Part shown: positions 33,833 to 41,774 of the stretch, piece after piece | Numbering within the stretch: position 1 is the first letter of the stretch | Layout: every line of letters starts with the position of its first letter | Assembly (NCBI RefSeq): GCF_936927845.1 | Contig: NZ_CAKZHV010000067.1 | Span: 1 to 64,000 of the forward strand | DNA length: 64,000 nucleotides | Origin: an uncultured Sphingomonas sp. | Lineage (GTDB): Bacteria; Pseudomonadota; Alphaproteobacteria; Sphingomonadales; Sphingomonadaceae | Direction: 5' to 3' | Translations under genes and position numbers: made by a program | The notes under the pieces: model-generated | Databases searched by the model: none | Told to the model about the DNA's origin: nothing | The model's input: only the letters and a program-made list of their open reading frames with translations

Positions 33833-34830
33833 CACAGAACTCCCAGGAATGCGGCGCCGGGCACGTCGGCGCGGGCGATGACCGCGCCCGGCACACCATC
33901 GTCACCGAGCGGCAGCAGCGTGACGCCGCCCGCCTGCTCGTGCGCGACCAGCAGGTGGCCCGCGTCGATCAACAGGAAGCGCGGCGAGGCGCCGCCGCTA
34001 TGCGGCACCGCCAGCAGGTGAAGGTCGCCGGCATCGTCGATCGCGAAGGTGGCGACGCTGTCGTGGCCGCGGTTGCTGACGAACAGGCGGTCGCCGCGAA
34101 GCAGGATCGCGCCGCCCAGCGTGTCGCCCCGCTCGACGCCGTCCGGCAGGGTCGCGTGGATGCGCCGCTGTTGCAACGTTCCGTCGTCCGCGACATCGAG
34201 CACGGTGATCGTCGCGGCGAGTTCGCTGACGAGATAGACCACAGACAGTGTCGGGTGGAACGCGATCTGCCGCGGACCGGAGCCGGGCGGCGCCTGGTAA
34301 GCGACGCGCGGAGCGGCGAGCGCGTGATCGTCGGGGCCGAACACCAATAGCTGATCGGTGCCGAGATCGGTCACGTACAATCGTCCCGCCGCGTCGAAGC
34401 CGACCCAGTGCGCGTGCGGGCCGTCCTGCCGCTCGGCATTCGATCCACCCCCGTGATGCTGGTAGCGCGCGGGCGGCGAACAGGGCGCGCCATCGCCGTC
34501 GAGCGCGAACAGCGCAATAGTCCCGCTGCCGTAATGCGCGACCGCGAGGTGACGACGGTCGGCCGCGAGCGCGAGATGGCATGGCTGCTCGCCACCCGAC
34601 GGCACGCGCGCGCGCTCGCGCCAATCGCGCGCTGCGTCGAGCAGCACCAGCTCGCCCGCCATCTCATCGACGAAGAACCAGCCCGTGCCCGTCACATCCG
34701 CGATGCCGGCCGACACGTTGCGCACCGGCGCGACGACATCGCTGACCAAGAGGCTGCCTGGGCCATGTTCCAGCAGGTACAGTCCCTCGGTACCCGCCTC
34801 GGCATAGCCACCCGCGATCACCCGCTGCAT
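33832..34830 (-). CDS. Lactonase of the 6-phosphogluconolactonase (seven-bladed beta-propeller) family
   Basis: 332 residues without a signal peptide. Repeated propeller blades are visible, each with a 'L.VAHYGSGTIALF', 'LYVTDLGTDQLLVF', 'VVYLVSELAATITVLDV' or 'LFVSNRGHDSVATFAID' type strand set, along with the family hallmark PHAHWVGFD and GSGPRQIAFHPTLSVVYLVSE. Members hydrolyse sugar lactones such as 6-phosphogluconolactone. The gene lies 20 bp after the YciF-like gene and overlaps the dehydrogenase, indicating one operon. The true lactone is unknown. Confidence 0.87.
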   Translation of the reverse strand: MQRVIAGGYAEAGTEGLYLLEHGPGSLLVSDVVAPVRNVSAGIADVTGTGWFFVDEMAGELVLLDAARDWRERARVPSGGEQPCHLALAADRRHLAVAHYGSGTIALFALDGDGAPCSPPARYQHHGGGSNAERQDGPHAHWVGFDAAGRLYVTDLGTDQLLVFGPDDHALAAPRVAYQAPPGSGPRQIAFHPTLSVVYLVSELAATITVLDVADDGTLQQRRIHATLPDGVERGDTLGGAILLRGDRLFVSNRGHDSVATFAIDDAGDLHLLAVPHSGGASPRFLLIDAGHLLVAHEQAGGVTLLPLGDDGVPGAVIARADVPGAAFLGVL

Positions 34831-34850
34831 CCACCTGTACCCGACCGGTA

Positions 34851-35354
34851 TCAGACCTTCGCCGCGCTCGACCCTGCCTCGGCGTAGAGGCTGGCGTAAC
34901 GGCGCGTGACCATCGGCAGCGACTCATCGATCCACGTGGCCATCGCTTCCTCTTCGGCCAGCGATTGGCGCAGCAGCGGCAGCGCGTTGGGGAAGCCGCC
35001 GTCCTCGGCCATGACCAGCAACGATTTGTACGCCGCGATCTCGAAATGCTCGAAGGCGTAATTGGCGAAGCTGTTCTTGACGATCTCGTCGCCCGCCGCG
35101 CTGTGGACGATCGCGGCCATGCTGCCCGACATGCTCAGCCCCATGTCCTTCAATGCCGATCCGCTGGTCGCGAAGCCGTCCAGGATTTCGTCGAGCCGCG
35201 CGATCTGCGCATTGGTTTCCTCGATGTGGAGCCGCAACCGGTCGGCAACCTCGGGATAATTGACGATGCGCGACACCTGCGGCGTCATGATCGACAGCGC
35301 CTGCTTCTCAACTGCGTGCGCGTTGGTCAAACCGGTCACGAACAGGTCGCGCAT
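34851..35354 (-). CDS. YciF/DUF892 ferritin-fold protein with an in-frame TGA in its apparent leader
   Basis: 167 residues from ATG 35354: MRDLFVTGLTNAHAVEKQALSIM, then IEETNAQIARLDEIL, FANYAFEHFEIAAYKSLL and LRQSLAEEEAMATWIDESLP, the four-helix YciF pattern with Glu/His metal-binding residues. The best ribosome site (AGGAG, 8-base gap) instead serves an in-frame ATG at 35375 that reads MATA, then TGA (35361-35363), then DTMRDLF. Relatives of this family often start MAT.., so the TGA may be a nonsense mutation, or a four-codon leader with reinitiation. The gene heads a minus-strand operon with the lactonase and dehydrogenase. Confidence 0.82.
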   Translation of the reverse strand: MRDLFVTGLTNAHAVEKQALSIMTPQVSRIVNYPEVADRLRLHIEETNAQIARLDEILDGFATSGSALKDMGLSMSGSMAAIVHSAAGDEIVKNSFANYAFEHFEIAAYKSLLVMAEDGGFPNALPLLRQSLAEEEAMATWIDESLPMVTRRYASLYAEAGSSAAKV

Positions 35355-35377
35355 GGTGTCTCATGCTGTCGCCATTG

Positions 35378-35401
35378 GGTTCACTCCTGATTGTGTGAAC
35401 C
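35378..35401. promoter_or_regulatory. Inverted repeat in the yciF-like 5' region
   Basis: GGTTCAC (35378-35384) and GTGAACC (35395-35401) form a perfect 7-bp inverted repeat with a 10-bp spacer, one helical turn per half-site. The spacer carries the Shine-Dalgarno AGGAG of the minus-strand YciF-like gene, so it could be either a transcription-factor site or an RNA hairpin masking the ribosome site. Confidence 0.4.
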
Positions 35402-35495
35402 GTTCAGACGCGCAACGATCACGCACCGATCCGCCCAATTTCCCCTATTTCACAGCAACATGGATCAGGTAGTCCGCACGCAACCGCGTACCCGG

Positions 35496-35509
35496 ACGCA
35501 ACGTTGCGT
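35496..35509. promoter_or_regulatory. Perfect LacI-type operator palindrome upstream of the MFS operon
   Basis: ACGCAACGTTGCGT is a perfect 14-bp palindrome with the central CG typical of LacI/PurR-family operators (PurR box ACGCAAACGTTTGCGT is very similar). It ends 6 bp before the proposed ATG of the MFS gene. Another half-site ACGCAAC lies at 35478-35484. No intact LacI-family gene is in the window. Confidence 0.5.
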
Positions 35510-35515
35510 GCCGTA

Positions 35516-37030
35516 ATGAGCCTGTCTCCACAGCCTGAGGTAACGCCTGCTGAGCAGGAGCGTGGGCTGCGGCTGCTCATCATTGAGGCGGTGTTCTCGG
35601 GCGGCGCGGCGGCGCTGACTACGGGTGTCATCCTGACCGCCTTCGCGCTTCATCTGGGCGCATCGACCGCGATGGTTGGCGTGCTCGCGAGCATTCCCTT
35701 TCTCGCGCAACTGCTGCAACTGCCCGCGATCCAGCTGGTCGAACGCTGGCGGCGGCGCAAGCAGATCGCGGTGGTATCCAGCCTGATCGGGCGGACGATG
35801 CTGGCGGTGATGGCCGCCGCGGCATTCTTCCACGGCACCGTGCCGCTCGCAGTGTTCCTGGTCGCGCAGGCCATCCTGTGCGGGCTGGGCGCGGTCGGCA
35901 GTTGTGCGTGGAACGCCTGGATGCGCGATCTGGCACCCGAGGAGCGGCTGGGTCAGTTGTTTGCGCGCCGCACGGTGTGGCTGACGGCGATCAGCCTGGC
36001 GCTCGGCCTCGTCGCCGCGCTGGCGCTCGACGTGACGAAGCCGGGTTCACCGCAGCGCGCCCTCGTGTTCGCGGGCATGTTCGCGATCGGCTGCGTCACC
36101 GGGCTCGCCAGCGCGCGCGTCGTCGCGATGATGCCCGAACCCGCCATGCTGCCCGCGACGATCCGGCTCGACCTGCGTCAATTGCTGCGCCAACCGCTCG
36201 GCGACCTCAATTTCCGCCGCTTGCTGGTGTTCGTGGCGAGCTGGCAGTTCGCGATCAATCTTGCGACGCCGTTCTTCACCGTGTTCATCGTGCGCCAGTT
36301 GCACTTCAACATCAGCTTCGTGCTGCTGTTGAGCGTCGCGAGCCAGATCGCCAACATCCTGGCGCTCAGGTCGTGGGGCACGCTGAGCGATCGGTTCGCC
36401 AACAAGTCGGTGCTCGCGGTGTGCGCGCCGGCGTACATCCTCGCCATCGTCGCGATGATCGGGGCGTCGCAATTGGGTGATCGCACCGCGGTCAAGCTGT
36501 GGCTGGTGCTGCTCCACCTTGTCATGGGCGCGACGATCGCGGGGGTGACGCTGACGAGCACCAACATCGCGCTGAAGCTGTCGCCCAAGGGATCGGCTAC
36601 CGCCTATGTCGCGACCAACGCGATGGTGACCGCGATTGCGGCCGGTCTGGCGCCGATCCTGGGCGGGTTGCTGGCGGAATTCTTCGCCAAACGTCGATTG
36701 GAGCTGGTGGCGCGCTGGACCGGCCCGAACGGCGATCTGGCGCTGCCGATCGTGCTCAGCCAGTGGGATTTCTACTTTCTGATCGCAGGGATCATCGGGC
36801 TCTACGCGGTGCACCGGCTGTCGCTGGTCGAGGAACGCGGCGAGATCGAGCGGCGTGAGATGGTGGGGCAGTTGCTCAACGAGACACGCCGCACCATCCG
36901 CAACATTTCCAGCGTTGCAGGGCTGCGCGCGGCGACCGACCTGCCCGGCGCGCTGTTGCGTGATGCGCGGCTGCGCGCCCGGTTGCGCCGCGCACAAGCG
37001 GCGAAACAGCGCGGCCGACAATCTGCCTAG
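35516..37030 (+). CDS. Major facilitator superfamily transporter
   Basis: 504 residues from ATG 35516; TTG 35504 is in frame, but it lies inside the operator palindrome. Twelve hydrophobic segments are visible. The loop-2 region is QLVERWRRRKQIAVVSS rather than the classic GxxxDRxGRR, and a basic, charged tail of about 60 residues follows the last segment (LVEERGEIERREMVGQLL onward). It resembles sugar-type MFS carriers found beside carbohydrate enzymes. First gene of an operon with the unknown 740-residue protein and an SDR. The stop is TAG. Substrate unknown. Confidence 0.83.
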   Translation: MSLSPQPEVTPAEQERGLRLLIIEAVFSGGAAALTTGVILTAFALHLGASTAMVGVLASIPFLAQLLQLPAIQLVERWRRRKQIAVVSSLIGRTMLAVMAAAAFFHGTVPLAVFLVAQAILCGLGAVGSCAWNAWMRDLAPEERLGQLFARRTVWLTAISLALGLVAALALDVTKPGSPQRALVFAGMFAIGCVTGLASARVVAMMPEPAMLPATIRLDLRQLLRQPLGDLNFRRLLVFVASWQFAINLATPFFTVFIVRQLHFNISFVLLLSVASQIANILALRSWGTLSDRFANKSVLAVCAPAYILAIVAMIGASQLGDRTAVKLWLVLLHLVMGATIAGVTLTSTNIALKLSPKGSATAYVATNAMVTAIAAGLAPILGGLLAEFFAKRRLELVARWTGPNGDLALPIVLSQWDFYFLIAGIIGLYAVHRLSLVEERGEIERREMVGQLLNETRRTIRNISSVAGLRAATDLPGALLRDARLRARLRRAQAAKQRGRQSA

Positions 37031-37125
37031 CCTGTATTAGCAACATGCTGGAGAGCCAGGCACAAGCCGGAACTCCCCTGCCCCGCGGCGCTTCACATGG
37101 CATCTGTCCCAAGGCGGCAAAGGCA

Positions 37126-39348
37126 ATGTCGAACATCGCAACCATCGAGGCACCCACTCCGGTCAGCCCGCATGCGCTCGCGCTCGCGGCGGTGTTGCGC
37201 GAGGGCGGCAAGCCGCTGCACCGCTTCGACATCGGCGAGCTCTCGGTCGAAGTGCGGACGACCCACGATTCGGTGTTCGCGATCGTGCGGCGTGCGGGGG
37301 CAGGCGGGCTCGCGATCCGCGCGGCATATCTGACGGTCCCGTTCGAGGCGCAGGCGGTGCGCGCGTCACCGGGCGAGGCGGCGCGCTTGCGCCTGACGAG
37401 CGCGATAGGCGAGCATGTCATCAGCGTCACCGCGCGCCACGACGCGCTGGAGCATCTTCGGATCACCACGCGCTTCACGCCCATGCAAGCAATGGTGCTG
37501 CCGTTCGCACCGCGCGACCTGTATCCGCTCGGCAAGAATGACGATCCGCTGGACGTGCAAGGCAATGTCGAGGCGTTGCAGCGCGGGATCAACACCGGGC
37601 TGCTGTATTTCAGCATCGACGAACCCGCGTTCGGCAATGTGCTCTACGTTCAGAACCTGACTGCCTCGAACGATTACTTCCGCGCGACGGGCACCAAGCC
37701 TCGCGAGGCGGTGGGCGGTGCGTGGCCCGAGCTCGGCTACGACCTGCCGGTGCCATCATCCAAGGCCGATCCGAACGAGGTCGCGCTGCACGCCGGCGAG
37801 GTGGTGACGCTGTCCGACACGATCCTGGTGTTCCGCCACGACGCGCCCCCGCACGAGCGCGAGTCGGCGCGGCGTTTCATTCAGATGCTCGGCAGCGCGT
37901 ATCGGATGCTCGAGCTGCCGCCGGTCGAGTATCGCGACTGGGTCGATCGCGCCGAGCGCTCGGCGCGCGACCTAGACGAAGCGCCCGAGGCGACGATCCG
38001 CCATTACGGCCACCGCTACGTCCACCCTTATGTCGCCGCCGAATATCCCGATGTGATGGTGCAGATGTCGGTCGTCGCCGCGCTGCACGACTGGGGCAAA
38101 TGGCGCGGCGAACCGCACCCGCTGGAGGCCGAGTTCAAGGCCGGCGTGCGCAAGTTCTTCGACCCAAAGCTCGGCACGCTTCGTCGCTACCTGCCCAACG
38201 TCGGCGACGACAAGAACGCCGACGCGGTCGACAGTTGGTACCTCTACCATCCGCTGATCAACCTAGGCGCGCTGGCGCTGGACGGCGACGAGGACGCGCG
38301 GGCGCTGTTTCTCGACGGGATCGATTATGCGGTGAAGGCAGCCCGGCATTTCGACTATCGCTGGCCGGTCCAGTTCGACGTGACCGATTTCTCGATCATC
38401 GAGGAAACCGCGCCGGTCGACGGACGCGGGCAGACCGATGTCGGCGGCATCTACGCCTGGCTGATGCTGCAAGCGTTCGAGCTGACCGACGACAAGGCGT
38501 TCCTTGACGAAGCACGCGCCGCGATCGACGCGGCGATGGGGCTGCGGTTCAACATCAACTATCAGGCGAACCTGACCGCCTGGGGCGCGGCGGCGTGCAT
38601 GCGGCTGTGGCGGATCACCAACCGCGACGTGTATCTGGAACAGAGCTACGTTTATCTCGCCAGCTTCCTGCACAATGCGGTGATCTGGGACAGCAAGCTG
38701 GATCACGCCGCGACGTACGAGACGTTCATGGGCGTCACCTGCCTTCAGGACGCGCCGTACATGGCGATGTACGAGTGTTTCGACAGCTTCGTCGCGTTCG
38801 AACATTACCTGAGCGACAGCGGCCCCGATCTCGATCCCGAGGCACGGATGCTGATTGCCGAATATTGCAAATATGCATTGTCGCGCGCGTGGTTCTATTA
38901 TCCCGATGCGCTGCCGCGCGAGGCGATCGCCGACAAGCAGCGCGAGCCCAACGGCCACGTCGACCGCGCGCTCTCCTTTCCGCTCGAGGATCTGTACCCC
39001 GACGGGCAGCAGGCGGGGCAGGTCGGGCAGGAAGTGTACGGCGCGGGCGCGGCGTTCATCTTCGCCTCGCGCGCGTTCCACCGTATCGACGGCGCGCCGT
39101 TCCTCTTGTTCTGCGACAATCTGCTGCGCGCGGTGGAGCGGACCGGCGACCGCGTGCTGACGATCCACCTCGACGGTGGCGACACCTGCGTCGCGAACCT
39201 GCGGCTGGTGCGATCGAAGCGCCAGCATCTGACCAAGAGTACGCTGACCACCGCGGGCGGCGACGCGATCCGTGCACATGCGACAACGCGCGACCGCGTC
39301 GACTATCACGTGCCCGCGAACGGCCGGCTGATCCTGACCTGGGAGTGA
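37126..39348 (+). CDS. Uncharacterised protein, possible alpha/alpha-toroid carbohydrate enzyme
   Basis: 740 residues from ATG 37126 (alternative ATG 37045). I do not recognise the family. There is no signal peptide or membrane segment. The first 250 residues look beta-rich (RFDIGELSVEVRTT, RITTRFTPMQAMVLPFAPRDLYPLGKNDDP). From about 300 to 640 a helical array has recurring aromatic/acidic segments: WYLYHPLINLGALALDG, DYRWPVQFDVTDFSIIEE, GQTDVGGIYAWLMLQAFELT, NYQANLTAWGAAACMRLWRI, SYVYLASFLHNAVIWDSK and YMAMYECFDSFVAFEHYL. That layout, with a final beta domain, recalls six-hairpin glycosidases and lyases. It is 96 bp after an MFS gene and 2 bp before an SDR, so a sugar-related role is inferred. 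Confidence 0.75.
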   Translation: MSNIATIEAPTPVSPHALALAAVLREGGKPLHRFDIGELSVEVRTTHDSVFAIVRRAGAGGLAIRAAYLTVPFEAQAVRASPGEAARLRLTSAIGEHVISVTARHDALEHLRITTRFTPMQAMVLPFAPRDLYPLGKNDDPLDVQGNVEALQRGINTGLLYFSIDEPAFGNVLYVQNLTASNDYFRATGTKPREAVGGAWPELGYDLPVPSSKADPNEVALHAGEVVTLSDTILVFRHDAPPHERESARRFIQMLGSAYRMLELPPVEYRDWVDRAERSARDLDEAPEATIRHYGHRYVHPYVAAEYPDVMVQMSVVAALHDWGKWRGEPHPLEAEFKAGVRKFFDPKLGTLRRYLPNVGDDKNADAVDSWYLYHPLINLGALALDGDEDARALFLDGIDYAVKAARHFDYRWPVQFDVTDFSIIEETAPVDGRGQTDVGGIYAWLMLQAFELTDDKAFLDEARAAIDAAMGLRFNINYQANLTAWGAAACMRLWRITNRDVYLEQSYVYLASFLHNAVIWDSKLDHAATYETFMGVTCLQDAPYMAMYECFDSFVAFEHYLSDSGPDLDPEARMLIAEYCKYALSRAWFYYPDALPREAIADKQREPNGHVDRALSFPLEDLYPDGQQAGQVGQEVYGAGAAFIFASRAFHRIDGAPFLLFCDNLLRAVERTGDRVLTIHLDGGDTCVANLRLVRSKRQHLTKSTLTTAGGDAIRAHATTRDRVDYHVPANGRLILTWE

Positions 39349-39350
39349 CC

Positions 39351-40088
39351 ATGAGCATCGACACCACCAATCTCGCCGGCAAGCGCATATTGCTGACCGG
39401 CGGCACGACGGGCATCGGCCGTGCGACGCTGCTGCGGCTGGTGGCGGCGGGCGCGCACGTGCTGACGTTCGGGCGGCATCAGTCCGCGCTCGACGATGCG
39501 CTGTCGGCCGCGGACGGTGCGCACGCACCGATCGGCATCGTCGCCGACAGCGCAACGCGTGAGGGCATCGAGACGGTGTTCGCTGCGGTTGACGAGCGAT
39601 TGGGCGGCATCGACATGCTGGTCGCGTGCGCAGCACTCGGCGCGCAGCCGATCCACGAAATGGCCGACGACGACTGGCGCTACGTGATCGACGCCAATCT
39701 CACCGGCTATCTCGCCTGCGCGCGCGGCGCGATCCTGCGGATGGAGGAAGCGGGCGGGCACCTGCTGTTCGTCGGATCGATCAGCACCGAGATCAAGGCG
39801 GCGGGCGAGAGCGTCTATGCCGCGACCAAGGCCGGCATCCAGGCCTTTGCCGAGACACTGCGCAAGGAGGTCGCCGACAAGGGGATCAAGGTCAGCGTGA
39901 TCCAGCCCGGATCGGTCGACACCGAGATGCAGGAATGCAGCGACGAGGAGAAACGCGCGGCAGTGTCGGCGGGCAAGATGCTGGTTGCCGACGAGGTGGC
40001 GGACGCGATCCTGTTCGTGCTCACCCGCTCGCGGACGTGCGACGTCGTCAATCTCAGGATCGAGCCGCTTATCCAAAAGACGAGCTGA
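39351..40088 (+). CDS. Short-chain dehydrogenase/reductase
   Basis: 245 residues from ATG 39351, GGGAG 5 bases before it, and only 2 bp after the preceding stop. The cofactor loop is TGGTTGIGRA, the structural NAG-like motif appears as CAALGAQ, and the catalytic set is Ser in VGSISTE with YAATK (Tyr-x-x-x-Lys). The variant 'CAAL' instead of NNAG is unusual but tolerated in SDRs. It probably oxidises or reduces the product of the 740-residue protein. A hairpin follows at 40103-40139. Confidence 0.88.
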   Translation: MSIDTTNLAGKRILLTGGTTGIGRATLLRLVAAGAHVLTFGRHQSALDDALSAADGAHAPIGIVADSATREGIETVFAAVDERLGGIDMLVACAALGAQPIHEMADDDWRYVIDANLTGYLACARGAILRMEEAGGHLLFVGSISTEIKAAGESVYAATKAGIQAFAETLRKEVADKGIKVSVIQPGSVDTEMQECSDEEKRAAVSAGKMLVADEVADAILFVLTRSRTCDVVNLRIEPLIQKTS

Positions 40089-40102
40089 TCCGCGCCTGAC
40101 CT

Positions 40103-40139
40103 TCATCACCGTGCCAACGAATTGCGCGATTGGTGATGA
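40103..40139 (+). terminator. Inverted repeat downstream of the SDR gene
   Basis: TCATCACC (40103-40110) and GGTGATGA (40132-40139) pair perfectly, with CCAA/TTGG partly extending the stem inside. It lies 15 bp past the stop. There is no T-tract. Confidence 0.4.
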
Positions 40140-40631
40140 CGGTGGGTAAGGTGTTGGGCAGAGGCTCGATCGCGAGCAGCCGGCAGCGGCCCGCCCGCCA
40201 CGCCAATCGCTCGGCAAACGGGAACAATGAACGCGCAAACCGACCGCTGCACGGGCAATCCCGCCGGCGCGACGCTGACCTTGGCGGCTGGGGTGTCGCC
40301 CACGTAAACAGATCTGGCATTATGCGGCGGGCAGCCAGACACCCGCCGCCAAGTCCATCCCAGTGACAATGCCACAGTGACGGTACACGGCGACGGTGAC
40401 GGTGAAGAAGTGGTGGCGCCCGGCATGGTAGACCACACGACCACGAGTGCGCCCACCTGATCTCGCGTTGCGCCCGATCGATGCCCGAAACGGTATCTGA
40501 ACAGTGCAAATAGCCTGGGTTAGTCAAACAGCATGAAAGGAGGCGCCAAACAGCGCTGCCACTTAACCTGCGCTAAAGCCTGAAAACTTCTTCTATGAGA
40601 CACTGATCTTGGTTGGCGCTGGGAGAGACTG
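40140..40631. other. Intergenic region without a recognisable gene
   Basis: About 490 bp between the SDR operon and the Crp/Fnr gene. Short open frames on both strands have no family resemblance, no ribosome sites and unconvincing composition. The last 80 bp are somewhat A+T-richer (TTAACCTGCGCTAAAGCC, then CTTCTTCTATGAGACAC) and probably contain the Crp/Fnr promoter. Confidence 0.4.
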
Positions 40632-41405
40632 ATGGAAATCGGACCAAGGCGCAAGGCGCTGGCATTGTTCCTGGAACGGCTGGGCGCGCGCTCGCAGCTC
40701 GGTGAGGCAGAACGCACCGCTGTGCTCGCACTGCCGGGATATCCGCAGACCGTCGCCGCGCACCGCGATGTCGTGCGCGTCGGCGAGCAGGTGGAGCATT
40801 GCTGCCTGGTGGTCGAGGGACTGATCGGTCGCTTCGCACAATTGGAGGACGGCAGCCGGCAGATCGTCGGCTTCCACCTGCCCGGCGACATGGTCGGGCT
40901 GGACACGCTGATGCTGGCGCAGGCCGCTTCGCCACTCCATGCCTTGACCAATTCGACGATCATCAAGGTGCCGCACGATGCGCTGCGCGATCTGGTCGCA
41001 GCGCACGGGGAATTGTCGGCTGCGCTATGGCGCGACTGCATCGTCGACAGCGCAATCCTGGCGCGCTGGCTGGTCAACGTCGGGCGCAAGAATGCGCGCA
41101 GCCGCATCGCGCATCTGCTGTGCGAGATGGCGCTGCGCTACGATCAGATCGGCCGGCTGCGCCACGGGACCTTCTGTTTCCCGATCACGCAGGAGCAGAT
41201 CGCGGACGCGGTCGGCATGACCGCGGTGCACGTCAATCGCTCAATCAAGACGCTGCGCGACGAGGGGCTGATCCTGTGGGCACGATCGGAGATCACGATC
41301 CGGGACTGGCGCGCACTCGCGTCGATCGGCGAGTTCGACGCCGATTACCTCTGCCTCGGCGCGCCACGTGATCGTTCGGTGGCGCTCACGCGACGGGTGT
41401 CCTGA
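40632..41405 (+). CDS. Crp/Fnr-family transcriptional regulator
   Basis: 257 residues from ATG 40632, after GGGAGAG. The N-terminal cyclic-nucleotide-binding-like barrel (VVRVGEQVEHCCLVVEGLIGRFAQLEDG, FHLPGDMVGLDTLM as its successive pieces) is followed by a dimer helix and a winged helix: FPITQEQIADAVGMTAVHVN then RSIKTLRDEGLI. No N-terminal Cys cluster for an Fe-S centre is present, so it is not a canonical FNR. In alphaproteobacteria such proteins often sense redox or respond to light and stress signals. Its 3' end overlaps the converging response regulator by 20 bp. Confidence 0.92.
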   Translation: MEIGPRRKALALFLERLGARSQLGEAERTAVLALPGYPQTVAAHRDVVRVGEQVEHCCLVVEGLIGRFAQLEDGSRQIVGFHLPGDMVGLDTLMLAQAASPLHALTNSTIIKVPHDALRDLVAAHGELSAALWRDCIVDSAILARWLVNVGRKNARSRIAHLLCEMALRYDQIGRLRHGTFCFPITQEQIADAVGMTAVHVNRSIKTLRDEGLILWARSEITIRDWRALASIGEFDADYLCLGAPRDRSVALTRRVS

Positions 41406-41774
41406 CGCCGCACATGTCCTCGACGAGCTGAACCGCGCGGCCGAGTGCGATCGGCTTCTCCGCGCGCGCGTACGACGCGAACTCGACGGGATCGCGGCGC
41501 GATCGTAGCCGGTCACGAACGCGAACGGGATCGCCTGCCGCGCGAGCAGGCGCGGCAGGTCGAGCGAGATGCCGTTGCCGAGGTTCAGGTCGAGCAGCGC
41601 GCAATCGGGCCGATCGGCCGCGAGCGCATCGGTGGCGGTCGCCACGCAGGCGAACGGGCCGAGCACGCGCGCGCCGGCATCCTCCAGCGTGTCCTGCAAG
41701 TCGGTCGCCAGATAATAATCGTCTTCGAGGATGAGGACGCTCACGCCCTCCAGCCTGCGCTTGTCGTCGGTCAT
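41386..41774 (-). pseudogene. Single-domain response regulator with a frameshift
   Basis: The receiver domain begins normally (VSVLILEDDYYLATDLQDTL, phospho-acceptor in DCALLDLNLGNG, then PFAFVTGYDRAAIP). At about 41488 the frame breaks. The continuation, VEFASYARAEKPIALGRAVQ and onward to a stop at 41386, is in another frame and includes the conserved Lys of the EKP motif. A single missing base after ATCCC explains it. Read without correction, the protein instead runs on to 41241 with unrelated, low-quality sequence. It overlaps the HWE kinase start region as ATGA. It may be a recent mutation, or a sequencing error. Confidence 0.8.

Noticed and set aside
40106..40456. A 116-residue open frame on the minus strand
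   Set aside because: No ribosome site, no family resemblance and an Arg/Ser/Pro-rich composition typical of antisense reading in GC-rich DNA.
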